DNA of 40,694 bases from Christensenella sp. UBA1685 (GCA_002320595.1 DCKB01000054.1:1-40694), one strand, 5' to 3'; shown: positions 15,688 through 24,754, numbered from the stretch's first letter. Program-made: numbers and translations. Notes: generated by a model from the sequence alone, not told the origin.

Positions 15688-18600
15688 GCCTGGCCTCCTC
15701 CAAAAACGCATCCGCCTTCACGGTGCGCACACTGCGGTACGCGCAGCCGCCAAACGCGGGATCAAACCCGCACACGCTTGCATAATCGCACCGGGCGCAC
15801 GCCGTATCCCGTTTGCTTTTGCGGTAAGGCGCCGTTTCCGCGCGCCCCGTGCGCACGGCTTCGGCCGTTTGCGCCGCCTTGCGCCGCGCGAATTCCGCCA
15901 CGGCGGAAAAGTCCTCCGGGCCGAGCACACCCGTTCCCTTTTCCGGCGCCACGGACGGGCCGCCCCCGGCTTCCAGCAGCTCCGCGTTCTTTAAGGATAC
16001 GCCGCGGAGCCGGAAGGCCTTCTGCACCTCTTTCAAAAGGGCCTCGCCGGAGAGGCCTTCTTCGAGCACGGGCGTTTTCACCGGCAGATAATAAAACCCC
16101 GCGGGCAGGGCGCGGTGCGCCGCATCGTCCGCCGCCGCGACCGCGGCAAGATACAGCGGCAGCTGCAGCTTCAGCCCGTAATACAGATCCGTGTAGCTGA
16201 ACTCCGCACTGCCCGTTTTATAGTCGATCACGCGGAAAAAGCGCGTGCCTGCCTCGTCAAACGTGCCGTCCAGCCGGTCGATCTTCCCGGAAAGCAGGCA
16301 GCGCGTGCCGTCCGAAAGCGCGAGCTCAATGGGGGGATATGCCTTGCCGCGGCCGAATTCCACCTCGCATCCTTCCGCCTGGAAGCGCCCCGCGGCAAGC
16401 TGCCGCACGATGGCGTGCGCCGTTTCCTTCACGCGGCGAACGAGCCGCGCCGCAAGGGCGCGCATGCGCGCCGTGTCAAGCAGCACGCCGTTGTTGTGCT
16501 CCGCGATGAGCGGCGGCAGGAGCTCCGCAAGCAGCGCTTCCACCGTTTCCGGCGCGATCTCCCGCGCGGGTATGTTGAGCGCAATGATCCGCTCGGTAAA
16601 CCGGGCGAGCGCCTCATGGCAGAATGCGCCCTCATCCGCGCGGCGTTCCCGGTATTCCTTGGGCGGCTCAATGCGAAGGCCATAGCGCGCAAAATGCTTG
16701 AACGGGCAGGCGTTGAACGTTTCAAGCCGCGTGGCGCTTCCATACAGGGGCGCGCCGTAAAGCGCGGCGGCAAGCTCCCGGCCGAACGGCTCCGGCGAGC
16801 TTTGGTGGAACAGCGCCGACTCCGCCTGCTGCAGGCGCGCCGCATACGCCGGCGCGGCGGCAAACGCGGCATAGAGCGACCGCGTGCCTTCTTCAAAGCG
16901 GCCCTCATCCACGCCGGTGCGCAGGCGCTCCACCAACCGTGAAAACCCGCCTTCTGCCGAAACGGGCGGTGCGGGCGCAAGATCCGTGCCAGGTTTCACA
17001 TCGGGAAAGATGGCGCGGATGGTGTCGATCAGCTTGCAGGACACGGCGGATTCCGCGCCCATGCCAAGCGGATAGGAAAGATAGAGCCGCCGGCTTGGCC
17101 GCGCGATGGCGCCATACACATCCGCAAGCTCCTTCTCCGTGCTCTCCCGGCTTGAAGGGAGCGCGGGAAGGCCGAGCGCGGAAAGCGAGGCGCGTTCCGC
17201 ATCGTCGATCATGCCGTCATTGCGCGCATATGCGGGAAACACGCCTTCCACCGCGCCCAGTACGAACAGCGCGGAAACGCTGCGCGCGCGCGTGCGGCCG
17301 AGGCTCCCAAAGAGTACCTGGTCCGCGGTTGTCGGAATGACGCCCACTTCATAGGTGGAAAGCCCTTCCTGCAGCACCGCGATGTAGCGCTCCGTGGAAA
17401 GCGGCGCTTCCCCCAGAATCGCATGCAGCTGCGTAAACAGCTCCATGAGCATGTTATAAACCTGCGCGCATTCCTCCATCAGCTCAAAGCGGCCGCGCGC
17501 GCGCAGGCTTTCAGCCTCCGATGCAAGCTGGCCGCGCACATCGAGCGCAAGCAGGTACGCATAAAGCGCCTCCGTCTTCGCGCGCGCCGTCGCCGCGCCA
17601 GCAAGGCGTGTGCGCAGCTCCACCAGCGGCGGCATCAGCACTGCGCGCGCCCGCTCCGCGCCGGGCGGCACTTCCCCGCGCGCAAAGGGCGCCGTAAGCA
17701 GGGTGCCGCGCATGCCGTAGCGCAGCGCATAAAGCTCAAACGCTTCGGCATCCGCCGTTTCCACACCCGCAAGGCCGGTTTTTGCCACCTCAAGCACATC
17801 CCGCTGCCGGAAGGCATGCGCCGCGGCGGAAAGCGCGCTCACCACGAGGCGCGCCGCAGCATAGCCCGCAAGCGGGTGCTTCGCATCCGTAAAAAACGGG
17901 ATATCCCGCGCCCGAAGCGCACGGCTTACGGGGTTGATGTATGCGTCAAGATCGGTGGCGATGACAGCCATGTCGCGGTAACGGATGCCGCTGTCCGCGG
18001 CTTTCAGGATCGCATCCGCAACGGCTTCCGCTTCCGCCGTGCGGCTTGTCGCCGCAAACAGGGATACGGCCTCCGCCGCATCCTTCCCCTCATAGGGCCG
18101 GAACGGATATGCAAACGCCTCGTGTTCCAAATGGCGCAGCGCCGGATGCGCGCGTTTTGCCGCGTCTTCATGGGGGCCTGCAACCGGCAGGCGCACAGTC
18201 CGCGTCGGGCACCCCTGTTCCTGCGCAATGCTTTTAAGCCGCGTCAGGAGGCGGCTTTCCGCCTGAAACACCACCCTGTCTCTGCAATCCGGCGAAAGAT
18301 CCGCCCGGAGGGCGATCGTAAGTGAACCCGCGCATCCCATCAGCGCGCCCACAACATCGTAAAGCTGTTCGGAAATAAGGTCAAAGCCATCGATGATGAC
18401 GGCCTGTCCGGCGATGGAGGAGCGGGGAAGGCGTTCGCACAGCGCAGAGAACGCATCCGCCGCATCCATGTTGCGCCCGGCAAGATATTCTTCCGTGCGC
18501 GCATACAGAAGCGCAAGGTCGGAAAGCTTCGCCGCAAACGGTGCGTTCGCGCCCAGGCGTTCCGCCGCATCCGCAAGCTGTTCCGGCGCGATGTTGAAGC

Positions 18601-18985
18601 GCTTGCACTCCGTGATGAACGAATCGCACCGTTCCGCAAAACCCGCGCGTGCGGATACGCCGCCGAATGCGGTGAGGCGCTTCGCTTCCTCCTCCGCGGT
18701 TTTTCGGATGACCATCCTGCGCCCCTGGCGGGAAAGGAACACCGTCCGCTCGCCTGTCTCGCGCAGTACGCGCCGCGCGAGCGAGGTAAACGAAAAGACC
18801 GACGCCTGCAGCAGGCCGCCCGGCAGGGCGGCCGCAAGCTCGCGTTCGGTCTCAAAGGTAAACTGTTCGGGAACGATGAGCGCAACGGTTTCGCCGCGCG
18901 CGCAAAGCTCGGCCACCCGCTGCCGGATAAAGCGGCTCTTTCCGCTGCCCGCGCGCCCGGCGAGGAATGTGACCGGGGCCGCCAT
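15668..18985 (-). CDS. addB: AddB, nuclease/helicase-like subunit of AddAB
   Basis: A 1105-residue protein, close to the usual 1150. It has an N-terminal Walker A GRAGSGKS (residues 10-17) followed by VALIVPEQFTFETERELAAA, the classic AddB start. The C-terminal nuclease domain has GKIDRLDG and RVIDYKTGSAEFSY. The 4Fe-4S cluster cysteines of AddB are present: one in ETFNACPFKHFARYGL and three in the CARCDYASVC segment near the end. AddB recognises Chi and cuts the 5' strand. Its ATG overlaps the thpR stop (TGATG), and its end overlaps addA. Confidence 0.97.
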   Translation of the reverse strand: MAAPVTFLAGRAGSGKSRFIRQRVAELCARGETVALIVPEQFTFETERELAAALPGGLLQASVFSFTSLARRVLRETGERTVFLSRQGRRMVIRKTAEEEAKRLTAFGGVSARAGFAERCDSFITECKRFNIAPEQLADAAERLGANAPFAAKLSDLALLYARTEEYLAGRNMDAADAFSALCERLPRSSIAGQAVIIDGFDLISEQLYDVVGALMGCAGSLTIALRADLSPDCRDRVVFQAESRLLTRLKSIAQEQGCPTRTVRLPVAGPHEDAAKRAHPALRHLEHEAFAYPFRPYEGKDAAEAVSLFAATSRTAEAEAVADAILKAADSGIRYRDMAVIATDLDAYINPVSRALRARDIPFFTDAKHPLAGYAAARLVVSALSAAAHAFRQRDVLEVAKTGLAGVETADAEAFELYALRYGMRGTLLTAPFARGEVPPGAERARAVLMPPLVELRTRLAGAATARAKTEALYAYLLALDVRGQLASEAESLRARGRFELMEECAQVYNMLMELFTQLHAILGEAPLSTERYIAVLQEGLSTYEVGVIPTTADQVLFGSLGRTRARSVSALFVLGAVEGVFPAYARNDGMIDDAERASLSALGLPALPSSRESTEKELADVYGAIARPSRRLYLSYPLGMGAESAVSCKLIDTIRAIFPDVKPGTDLAPAPPVSAEGGFSRLVERLRTGVDEGRFEEGTRSLYAAFAAAPAYAARLQQAESALFHQSSPEPFGRELAAALYGAPLYGSATRLETFNACPFKHFARYGLRIEPPKEYRERRADEGAFCHEALARFTERIIALNIPAREIAPETVEALLAELLPPLIAEHNNGVLLDTARMRALAARLVRRVKETAHAIVRQLAAGRFQAEGCEVEFGRGKAYPPIELALSDGTRCLLSGKIDRLDGTFDEAGTRFFRVIDYKTGSAEFSYTDLYYGLKLQLPLYLAAVAAADDAAHRALPAGFYYLPVKTPVLEEGLSGEALLKEVQKAFRLRGVSLKNAELLEAGGGPSVAPEKGTGVLGPEDFSAVAEFARRKAAQTAEAVRTGRAETAPYRKSKRDTACARCDYASVCGFDPAFGGCAYRSVRTVKADAFLEEARHETVDE

Positions 18986-19518
18986 CAGAAGCGCTCCCGG
19001 TGCAGCGGATTATAAACCACTTTGCCTTCCTGACGCGCGCTTTCAAACAGCGTGATGCCCTGTACGGTCACCGAAGCATTGGGGGAAAGGCGCTTGAGCT
19101 CCTCCGTCACAAGTTCGTCGTGCTCCACGTTGCGCCCGAGCGTAATGTGCGGGCGAAAACGCTTGCGCTCGCGGGAAAACCCGTTGTCATACAGCGCGCT
19201 CTGCAGCGATTCATACAGCCGGTCCAGCTCGTCCAGCTCTCCTTTTACATTCAGGAAGGAGGTCTTACTGCCGTTTTTATCGAAGCAGTCATATTTGCCA
19301 AGATGCAGCGTAAATGTGCGGATACCGCGCGCGGCCTCACGCATCGCAGCGACCGCGCCGGCGAGGTCATCCGATTCCCCGATGAAATGCAGCGTGATGT
19401 GGAAATTTTCCTGCGGCACAAACCTGCCGCCGCAGCTCATCTGCTTGACTTCCTTCTGCACGCGCGCAAGTTCCTGTTTGAACGAGCGCGGCAGTTCAAT
19501 GGCGATAAAAAGGCGCAT
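18985..19518 (-). CDS. thpR: RNA 2',3'-cyclic phosphodiesterase (2H family)
   Basis: A 177-residue protein of the 2H phosphoesterase superfamily with both HxTx motifs, HITLHFIGE (first third) and HITLGRNV (second half), and the expected start MRLFIAIELP. ThpR/LigT enzymes open 2',3'-cyclic phosphates on RNA ends; the physiological target is unsettled. GGAGG lies upstream of the start. Its stop overlaps the addB start, making it the first gene of a thpR-addB-addA operon. The link between RNA-end processing and break repair is contextual only. Confidence 0.93.
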   Translation of the reverse strand: MRLFIAIELPRSFKQELARVQKEVKQMSCGGRFVPQENFHITLHFIGESDDLAGAVAAMREAARGIRTFTLHLGKYDCFDKNGSKTSFLNVKGELDELDRLYESLQSALYDNGFSRERKRFRPHITLGRNVEHDELVTEELKRLSPNASVTVQGITLFESARQEGKVVYNPLHRERF

Positions 19519-19591
19519 AGCGGCCCTCCTTTGAAACGGTTGACTTTAACGTATAGTATACCATTGCAAAGGCGTGCCGGGCAACGGAGAC

Positions 19592-20440
19592 TTAGCCGTT
19601 CTTCCGTTCCCTGCGCCCCAACGCGATTTCGAGGAACACTTCTTTGGAAAGGAACGGTGCGACCGCTTCCAGCTCGTCCAACGAAAAGTTCCTCTTCTGC
19701 GCTGCTTTCTGCGCAAGCGCATCCATTGTTTCCTTCCCGAGGAACGGCGCAAGATCCTCCAGTTCATCCAGCGAGAAGCCGTCCCGCTCCGCCGCTTGCT
19801 TCACTGCGGCGTCAAGCGTTTCCTTCCCGAGGAACGGCGCAAGATCCTCCAGTTCATCCAGCGAGAAGCTGCCCCGTTCCGCTGCCTGCCTCACTGCGGC
19901 GTTAAGCGTTTCCTTTTTGAGGAGCGGCGCAAGTTCCTCCAGTTCACACAGCGAGAAGCCGTCCCGCTCTGCCGCCCGCCTTGCTGCAGCGTCAAGCGTT
20001 TCTTCTCCTTGGAGCGGCCTCAAGCTCTTCAGGCACTCCAGTGATTTCAGCTCCTCTTCCAGCCGCTTCAGTTGGGAATCAAGCCCCGAAAGGCCGTCCG
20101 TGGGAACCGTTTCCCGAAGCGCGGCATCCGCACCGCCCGTTTTCGCAGCGTTCGGTTCCTCCGCCGCAGTTTCACCGGCCAGCAGCGCGTCCACGCTCGT
20201 GCCGAGTACGGCCGCAAGCGTGGGCAGCTTAAAAATGTCCGGCATGGACTCGCCCCGTTCCCAGTTGCTCACCGCCTGATAGCTCACCGAAAGTTGCTCG
20301 GCAAGCTCAGCCTGCGTCAAATTTTTTGCCTTGCGCAGCGCCGCAATGCGTCTGCCAATCTCCTGCATATCCGCCATGCTCACTTCCTCTGCCCGGTTTT
20401 TCTGGGATGCGTTTTCCTGGTTCTTTTTTTCGAAAATCAT
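19592..20440 (-). CDS. XRE family regulator with four C-terminal 30-residue repeats
   Basis: A 282-residue protein. The start at 20440 (MIFEKKNQEN) follows GGAGGG by 8 bases. A Cro/C1-type helix-turn-helix covers about residues 27-88 (LTQAELAEQLSVSYQAVSNW, then ERGESMPDI). A charged linker is followed, from about residue 146, by four helical repeats of exactly 30 residues. Each runs ETLDAAxxxAAERxxFSLxE followed by LExLAPFLxK, with a partial fifth at the end. Repeats of this LAPFL type occur in clostridial XRE proteins and probably mediate protein contacts or dimerisation. The promoter carries GCTTGA-type repeats suggesting autoregulation. Confidence 0.9.
   Translation of the reverse strand: MIFEKKNQENASQKNRAEEVSMADMQEIGRRIAALRKAKNLTQAELAEQLSVSYQAVSNWERGESMPDIFKLPTLAAVLGTSVDALLAGETAAEEPNAAKTGGADAALRETVPTDGLSGLDSQLKRLEEELKSLECLKSLRPLQGEETLDAAARRAAERDGFSLCELEELAPLLKKETLNAAVRQAAERGSFSLDELEDLAPFLGKETLDAAVKQAAERDGFSLDELEDLAPFLGKETMDALAQKAAQKRNFSLDELEAVAPFLSKEVFLEIALGRRERKNG
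19644..20003 (-). repeat. Four tandem 90-bp in-frame repeats in the XRE gene
   Basis: Period is exactly 90 bases, as shown by TTCCCGAGGAACGGCGCAAG recurring at 19734 and 19824. The two middle units are nearly identical at DNA level, and the outer two are more diverged. Each unit encodes one helical repeat of the XRE protein. Confidence 0.85.
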
Positions 20441-20542
20441 GAACGTGCCCTCCTGCAAAATTTTGATTGCCTTGCTTTCATTGAACCCCAGGCACGCCGA
20501 CGATGTCTATCATGCGGTGCTTGAATCCGCAAAAGAAGTGCG

Positions 20543-20568
20543 CTCAAGCAATGCTTGAGTCCATTATA
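20543..20568 (-). promoter_or_regulatory. XRE gene promoter -10 with adjoining operator-like palindrome
   Basis: TATAAT on the minus strand (20563-20568) is followed downstream by CTCAAGC-AAT-GCTTGAG (20543-20559), a perfect 7-bp inverted repeat. A third GCTTGA half-site lies at 20519-20524. No good -35 was found. The repeat covers the expected transcription start, which suits repression by the XRE protein itself. Confidence 0.6.
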
Positions 20569-20573
20569 ACACA

Positions 20574-20607
20574 AAAGCGGGCGGAACGCTTCCGTTCCGC
20601 CCGCTTT
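20574..20607 (-). terminator. Intrinsic terminator of the PepSY-like lipoprotein gene
   Basis: A perfect 15-bp stem (20574-20588 and 20593-20607) with a 4-base loop is followed on the minus strand by TTTTGTGTT. It ends the leftward gene that stops at 20622. The XRE promoter follows at once. Confidence 0.85.
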
Positions 20608-20621
20608 GATTCCAGGTTTGT

Positions 20622-21113
20622 TCAACCTTTGTTCGTGGAACCACCGTTCGCACCGCCGCTGGTGCCTTCCGGTGTGCTTTGCGCATTAAACGGCAGCAAT
20701 GTGCCATCCGCCTGCGCATAAATTTCAGTGGTATTGTCTCCCGCGCCTTCGAGCATCAGATGATACATCTGCTTATCCATATAGGTCGCATATGTAGCGC
20801 TTTTGACGGTCGCATTCGGATACTTTTCCTTGACGGCCTTGGTGACCTTTTCGGGCAGGTTGCTGACCTCCACGGTCTCGCCTTCCTTAAAGCCTTCAAT
20901 CGTGTTTTCGCCGCCCGTCACATTCGGCGCGGTCGATGGGGAAACGTCCGTTGTGGGATTCACGGTGGGATTTACGGTGGGGTTCACCGTCGGATTCACG
21001 GTGGGGTTCGGCTTTACCGTGGGCGTGGGCGTTACCTTGCCGTTGTAACAGCCGGCGCCGAGCAAAAGCAGAGCGGCCAGCAAAACGGACAAAAGCATAC
21101 CATGTTGTTTCAT
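20622..21113 (-). CDS. PepSY-like lipoprotein with a Pro-Thr repeat linker
   Basis: A 163-residue protein with a clean lipoprotein signal, MKQHGMLLSVLLAALLLLGA followed by Gly-Cys, with Cys22 lipidated. Next comes a low-complexity linker of PTVN/PTVKPN repeats (DNA 20949-21020, period 12), typical of a cell-wall spacer. The globular part has EKVTKAVKEKYPNATVKSAT and an IYAQADGTLLPF-type strand, resembling PepSY-like or BLIP-like small extracellular domains. A Gly/Asn/Ser-rich tail ends it. Such proteins inhibit or bind peptidases or sense wall components, but no role is known here. AAGGAGG precedes the ATG. Confidence 0.8.
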   Translation of the reverse strand: MKQHGMLLSVLLAALLLLGAGCYNGKVTPTPTVKPNPTVNPTVNPTVNPTVNPTTDVSPSTAPNVTGGENTIEGFKEGETVEVSNLPEKVTKAVKEKYPNATVKSATYATYMDKQMYHLMLEGAGDNTTEIYAQADGTLLPFNAQSTPEGTSGGANGGSTNKG

Positions 21114-21217
21114 ACTGTGCCTCCTTGTTGATTCCGGCGTGCGCCGGCTTCTTTTCTGCGGTTAGTATTCCCATCGCAGAGCGCAGTATACAACGCTTAT
21201 ATGGTGCGCAAATTTTT

Positions 21218-21249
21218 GTTTCGCGCATTTGCCTGCCGCAGCGCGAAAC
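21218..21249. promoter_or_regulatory. 9-bp inverted repeat between divergent genes
   Basis: GTTTCGCGC (21218-21226) and GCGCGAAAC (21241-21249) are perfect complements around 14 bases. It lies in the 238-bp region between the leftward lipoprotein and the rightward ornithine cyclodeaminase gene. It could be a shared operator. No confident promoter hexamers were assigned around it. Confidence 0.4.
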
Positions 21250-21351
21250 TATTGCGCCTGTTTTTCCAGTATGATATGCTATTGAGCATGTCAAAGCCGC
21301 AAAATGATATAAAATATATTATTTTTAGGCAAAAACCGAGGGGTGACACCG

Positions 21352-22443
21352 ATGAACTTTGCGCTGCGCGCTTATACAGCGCCGGATTTTTCCAAAAAAG
21401 AATTTACGGCTGCACCGGAGTCCGTTTGGCTTCCTGCGCCTGCCGATGCCGTTGCGCCTGAAGGATACCATGCCATGAGCATCTTCCCGGAATATTTCAA
21501 AATCCGGGGCGCTTGGCTGCTCGCACAGGAAAGCCGTATGGATTGCGTAGCGGTTTATGAAGGCGGAGAGATTGCGGTGCGCGAAATCCGCCTGCTGAAA
21601 AAGGGGGATCTCGTTGCGGTTGGGCGCACGGAAAACGGGGCGGACGGCATTGTTGTTCATCCGGATGGCTTCCGCGAAACGCATGACCGGGGCGGCGTGT
21701 TCGCGTTCCGCAAGGGCCGTTCGCGCGAAACCGCATTTTCCCGGGATTATGACGAGCTGTACGAGCTGTTGCGGCATGAGCGGGAGCATGGGAAAATCGT
21801 CTGGGTGATGGGCCCTGCATTCGCTTTTGACCACGATGCACGAAATGCTTTTTCGCTCCTCGTCGCAGGCGGCTACGTGCATGCGCTGCTCGCCGGAAAC
21901 GCGCTCGCCACGCACGATTTGGAGGCAGCCTACCTGAAAACCGCGCTCGGCCAAAATATCTACACACAGCAATCCCAGCCAAACGGCCACTACAACCATT
22001 TGGATACGATCAACCGCGCGCGCTATCATGGCAGCATTGCCGCGTTCATCCGGAACGAAACAATCGAAAATGGGATTATATACCAATGTGAAACGCATCA
22101 TGTGCCCTATGTGCTTGCAGGATCGATTCGGGATGACGGCCCGCTGCCCGGCGTCATCGGGGACGCCTATGAAGCGCAGGACCGTATGCGGGAGCAGGTG
22201 CGGGATGCGACGACAATTATCTGCATGGCAAGCATGCTCCATACCATAGCGACCGGGAATATGACGCCGACCTACCGTGTCCTAAAGGACGGCACAGTTC
22301 GCCAAGTGTATTTTTACTGTGTGGACATCGCGGAGTTCGTCGTCAACAAACTGGCTGACCGCGGCAGCCTTGCGGCGCGCGGCATCGTGACAAATGTGCA
22401 GGATTTCATCGTAACGCTGACCAAGGGTTTGGGCTTGCAGTAA
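21352..22443 (+). CDS. Ornithine cyclodeaminase, archaeal/TIGR00300 type
   Basis: A 363-residue cytoplasmic protein. The start is placed at the ATG at 21352 after GAGGGG; a GTG at 21343 in frame lies within the ribosome-site region. The C-terminal two thirds match TIGR00300/AgrE-like ornithine cyclodeaminase: YVHALLAGNALATHDLEAAY, QPNGHYNHLDTINRARYHGS, VPYVLAGSIRDDGPLPGV and FVVNKLADRGSLAARGIVT. These proteins use NAD to turn L-ornithine into L-proline and ammonia. The N-terminal part is the LOR/SDH-like region. Unlike cyanobacterial AgrE there is no arginine-dihydrolase domain. It stands alone with its own terminator. Proline supply or ornithine catabolism is the likely role. Confidence 0.85.
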   Translation: MNFALRAYTAPDFSKKEFTAAPESVWLPAPADAVAPEGYHAMSIFPEYFKIRGAWLLAQESRMDCVAVYEGGEIAVREIRLLKKGDLVAVGRTENGADGIVVHPDGFRETHDRGGVFAFRKGRSRETAFSRDYDELYELLRHEREHGKIVWVMGPAFAFDHDARNAFSLLVAGGYVHALLAGNALATHDLEAAYLKTALGQNIYTQQSQPNGHYNHLDTINRARYHGSIAAFIRNETIENGIIYQCETHHVPYVLAGSIRDDGPLPGVIGDAYEAQDRMREQVRDATTIICMASMLHTIATGNMTPTYRVLKDGTVRQVYFYCVDIAEFVVNKLADRGSLAARGIVTNVQDFIVTLTKGLGLQ

Positions 22444-22471
22444 ACCTTGATCCGCTTGATTCACAAGTTGC

Positions 22472-22500
22472 AAGGGGCGCGCCATCGGCGCGCCCCTTTT
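22472..22500 (+). terminator. Intrinsic terminator of the ornithine cyclodeaminase gene
   Basis: A perfect 12-bp stem (22472-22483 and 22487-22498) with an ATC loop and a T-run starts 28 bases after the stop codon. Confidence 0.9.
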
Positions 22501-22543
22501 GTTGTTGAACCAGCAGAGACTTCCTTGCACCCGCAGCAGCGGG

Positions 22544-22562
22544 ACAATCCTCAGTCGCCTGC
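22544..22562. repeat. Fragment of a dispersed intergenic repeat
   Basis: The 19 bases ACAATCCTCAGTCGCCTGC are identical, in inverted orientation, to 30394-30412. They lie in the 130-bp gap between the two converging genes, with no gene of their own. This is probably the decayed end of the same repeat family seen at 30.2-30.45 kb. Confidence 0.6.
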
Positions 22563-22629
22563 CCAGCGTAGCAAGCTGCGCGAAGGGAGGCTTTTTCACA
22601 AAGACGCAAAAAGCGCACGCGGGTTGCCT

Positions 22630-24456
22630 TCACTCCACCGTTACCGATTTTGCAAGGTTGCGCGGCTTGTCGATGTCGCAGCCCTTGAGCAGCGCCACAT
22701 AGTACGCGAACAACTGAAGCGGAATCAGCGGCATGGAGGGCAGCACAAGCGGCGCGCAGGAGGGCAGGGCAATGACATGATCCGCCACGGCGGGCACGGA
22801 GGCATCGTTCTCATCCGTAAAAGCAATGACTACCGCGCCGCGTGCCTTTACTTCGCGGATGTTGCTGACCATCTTTTCCCGAAGCGGCGCATGCGTGCAA
22901 AGCGCGATGACGAGCGTGCCCGGTTCAATCAGGGAAATTGTGCCATGTTTGAGCTCGCCCGCAGCATACGCTTCTGAATGAATATAGGAAATCTCCTTGA
23001 GCTTAAGCGAGCCCTCCAGGCAAAGCGCATAATCGATGTTGCGGCCGATGAAGAAGATATCCCGCAGGTTGAAGAACAGCGAAGCAAGGTATTGCATCTG
23101 CTCCCGTTTCCCCAACATCTCCTCCACAAGTGCGGGGAGCGCCTCGAGCGCGGCAACCGCTTCTGAAAGCGCCGCATCCGAAAGCGTGCCGCGCAACCGC
23201 GCGAAATGCAGCGCGATGAGATACATCACCGCAAGCTGCGTGCTGTACGCCTTAGTCGTTGCAACGGCGATTTCCGGCCCGGCCCAGGTGTAAAGCACAT
23301 CCTCGCTTTCGTTGGCGATCGCAGAGCCCACCACATTTACAACGGAAATGATGTGCGCGCCGCGCCGCTTCGCCTCCCGCAATGCAAAAAGCGTATCCAG
23401 CGTTTCGCCGCTTTGGCTGATAACGATCGTAAGCGTTTTTTCATCCACAACGGGATCGCTGTAACGGAACTCGGAGGCAAGCTCCACCGTCACCGGCACA
23501 TGCAGCATTTTTGATAGCATGTATTGGCTCGTCATGCCCACATAGCTCGCGGAGCCGCAGGCCACGATATTAATTTTATCGATGGCGCGGATCACCTCCT
23601 CCGTGATATGCACAAGGCCCAGATCGATTTCCCCGTCCTTGATGCGAGGGCTTATGGTGTTGCGAATGGCCGTGGGCTGCTCCATGATCTCCTTGAGCAT
23701 GAAGTGCGCATAGCCCCCTTTTTCCGCAGCGCTCACATCCCACGCGATGTGCTCCGGCGCCTTCTCCACCGGGTCGCCGAAGCGGTCGTACACCGAAACG
23801 CCCGCGCGCGTGAGCACGGCAAGCTCCCGTTCGTCCAGCCTCACGATCTCACGCGTATGTTTCAAAAGCGCCGGAATATCGGAGGCGATAAAGTTTTCTC
23901 CTTCTCCGAGGCCGAGGATAAGCGGGCTGTCCTTTCGCACCGCAATGAGCAGATCCGGATGCGCCGCAAAAGCGATGCCAAGCGCATAGGAGCCGCTGAG
24001 GAGCGACTCCGCATCCCGCACGGCCTTCACCGGATCGCCATGATAATAAAAATCCACAAGCTGCGCAACGATTTCCGTATCCGTGTCGGACTGGAATTCG
24101 TAGCCGTGCTCCGTCAAAAACTCGCGCAGCTCCGCATAATTTTCTACGATGCCGTTATGCACCACCGCCACCCTACCGCTGTGTGACAGATGCGGGTGGG
24201 AGTTTACATCCGAAGGCTCGCCGTGCGTCGCCCAGCGCGTGTGGCCGATGCCCGCTGTGCCCGGCATGGTTGCGCCGCCCTCCGTCCAATCGAAAAGCAC
24301 GCTGAGGCGGCCCTTCGCCTTGCAGACGGAAAGCCCGTTTCCGCCGAGGATTGCAAGCCCCGCCGAATCATACCCACGGTATTCCAGCTTTTCAAGCGCT
24401 TCCAGCAGCAGCGGCGCGGCCTGCTTCGGGCCGATATATCCAACGATTCCGCACAT
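22630..24456 (-). CDS. glmS: Glutamine-fructose-6-phosphate aminotransferase (isomerizing)
   Basis: A 608-residue protein, the expected length. The N-terminal class II glutaminase begins MCGIVGYIGP with the catalytic Cys at position 2, then LEYRGYDSAGLAIL and RWATHGEPSDVNSHPH. Two SIS sugar-isomerase domains follow (VISQSGETLDTLFALREAKR, then ELKHGTISLIEPGTLVIALC), ending in the typical KSVTVE. It makes glucosamine-6-phosphate for peptidoglycan precursors. GAGG precedes the ATG. The leader is short, and I do not find a glmS ribozyme in the 300 bases upstream, which is worth noting for a firmicute. Confidence 0.98.
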   Translation of the reverse strand: MCGIVGYIGPKQAAPLLLEALEKLEYRGYDSAGLAILGGNGLSVCKAKGRLSVLFDWTEGGATMPGTAGIGHTRWATHGEPSDVNSHPHLSHSGRVAVVHNGIVENYAELREFLTEHGYEFQSDTDTEIVAQLVDFYYHGDPVKAVRDAESLLSGSYALGIAFAAHPDLLIAVRKDSPLILGLGEGENFIASDIPALLKHTREIVRLDERELAVLTRAGVSVYDRFGDPVEKAPEHIAWDVSAAEKGGYAHFMLKEIMEQPTAIRNTISPRIKDGEIDLGLVHITEEVIRAIDKINIVACGSASYVGMTSQYMLSKMLHVPVTVELASEFRYSDPVVDEKTLTIVISQSGETLDTLFALREAKRRGAHIISVVNVVGSAIANESEDVLYTWAGPEIAVATTKAYSTQLAVMYLIALHFARLRGTLSDAALSEAVAALEALPALVEEMLGKREQMQYLASLFFNLRDIFFIGRNIDYALCLEGSLKLKEISYIHSEAYAAGELKHGTISLIEPGTLVIALCTHAPLREKMVSNIREVKARGAVVIAFTDENDASVPAVADHVIALPSCAPLVLPSMPLIPLQLFAYYVALLKGCDIDKPRNLAKSVTVE

Positions 24457-24660
24457 GTTGACCTCCTGATATCATGCAAACTATTTCACGGCGCGCAAGG
24501 CGCCTTTTTTAATGATAAAATATATGCATATGATTATAGCAGATTTCCATGCGCTGCGGGATGTGAACCGATGAAAAAAGTGTAACTTTTCCTCCCCCGT
24601 TCCTCTCGCTCATTGTCTGCATAAACAATCCATATAATTACCCTTTTTTGTTAAATAATA

Positions 24661-24704
24661 AATAATATATTATTCTTGACAAGCCTGTGGCACCGTGATA
24701 GTAT
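24661..24704 (+). promoter_or_regulatory. Promoter of the liv leader with an AT palindrome at its upstream edge
   Basis: TTGACA (24676-24681), a 17-base spacer and TAGTAT (24699-24704) form a strong sigma-70 promoter. Directly upstream is a perfect 14-bp palindrome AATAATATATTATT (24661-24674) in a very AT-rich stretch, which could be an UP element or a regulator site. Transcription would begin near 24711 and first meet the 58-codon small ORF. The rest of the 24457-24660 gap shows only AT-rich DNA and the glmS leader. Confidence 0.8.
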
Positions 24705-24754
24705 TTTTGCAATGAATGTGAATTGCTGCGTTTTGCAGCGGAAAGGAGCGTTTT

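Noticed and set aside
19734..19913. A CRISPR-like array
   Set aside because: The 90-bp repeats are contiguous, in frame and coding, without spacers.
24457..24700. A glmS ribozyme
   Set aside because: No conserved ribozyme core was visible by eye; kept as a finding to test with a covariance model.
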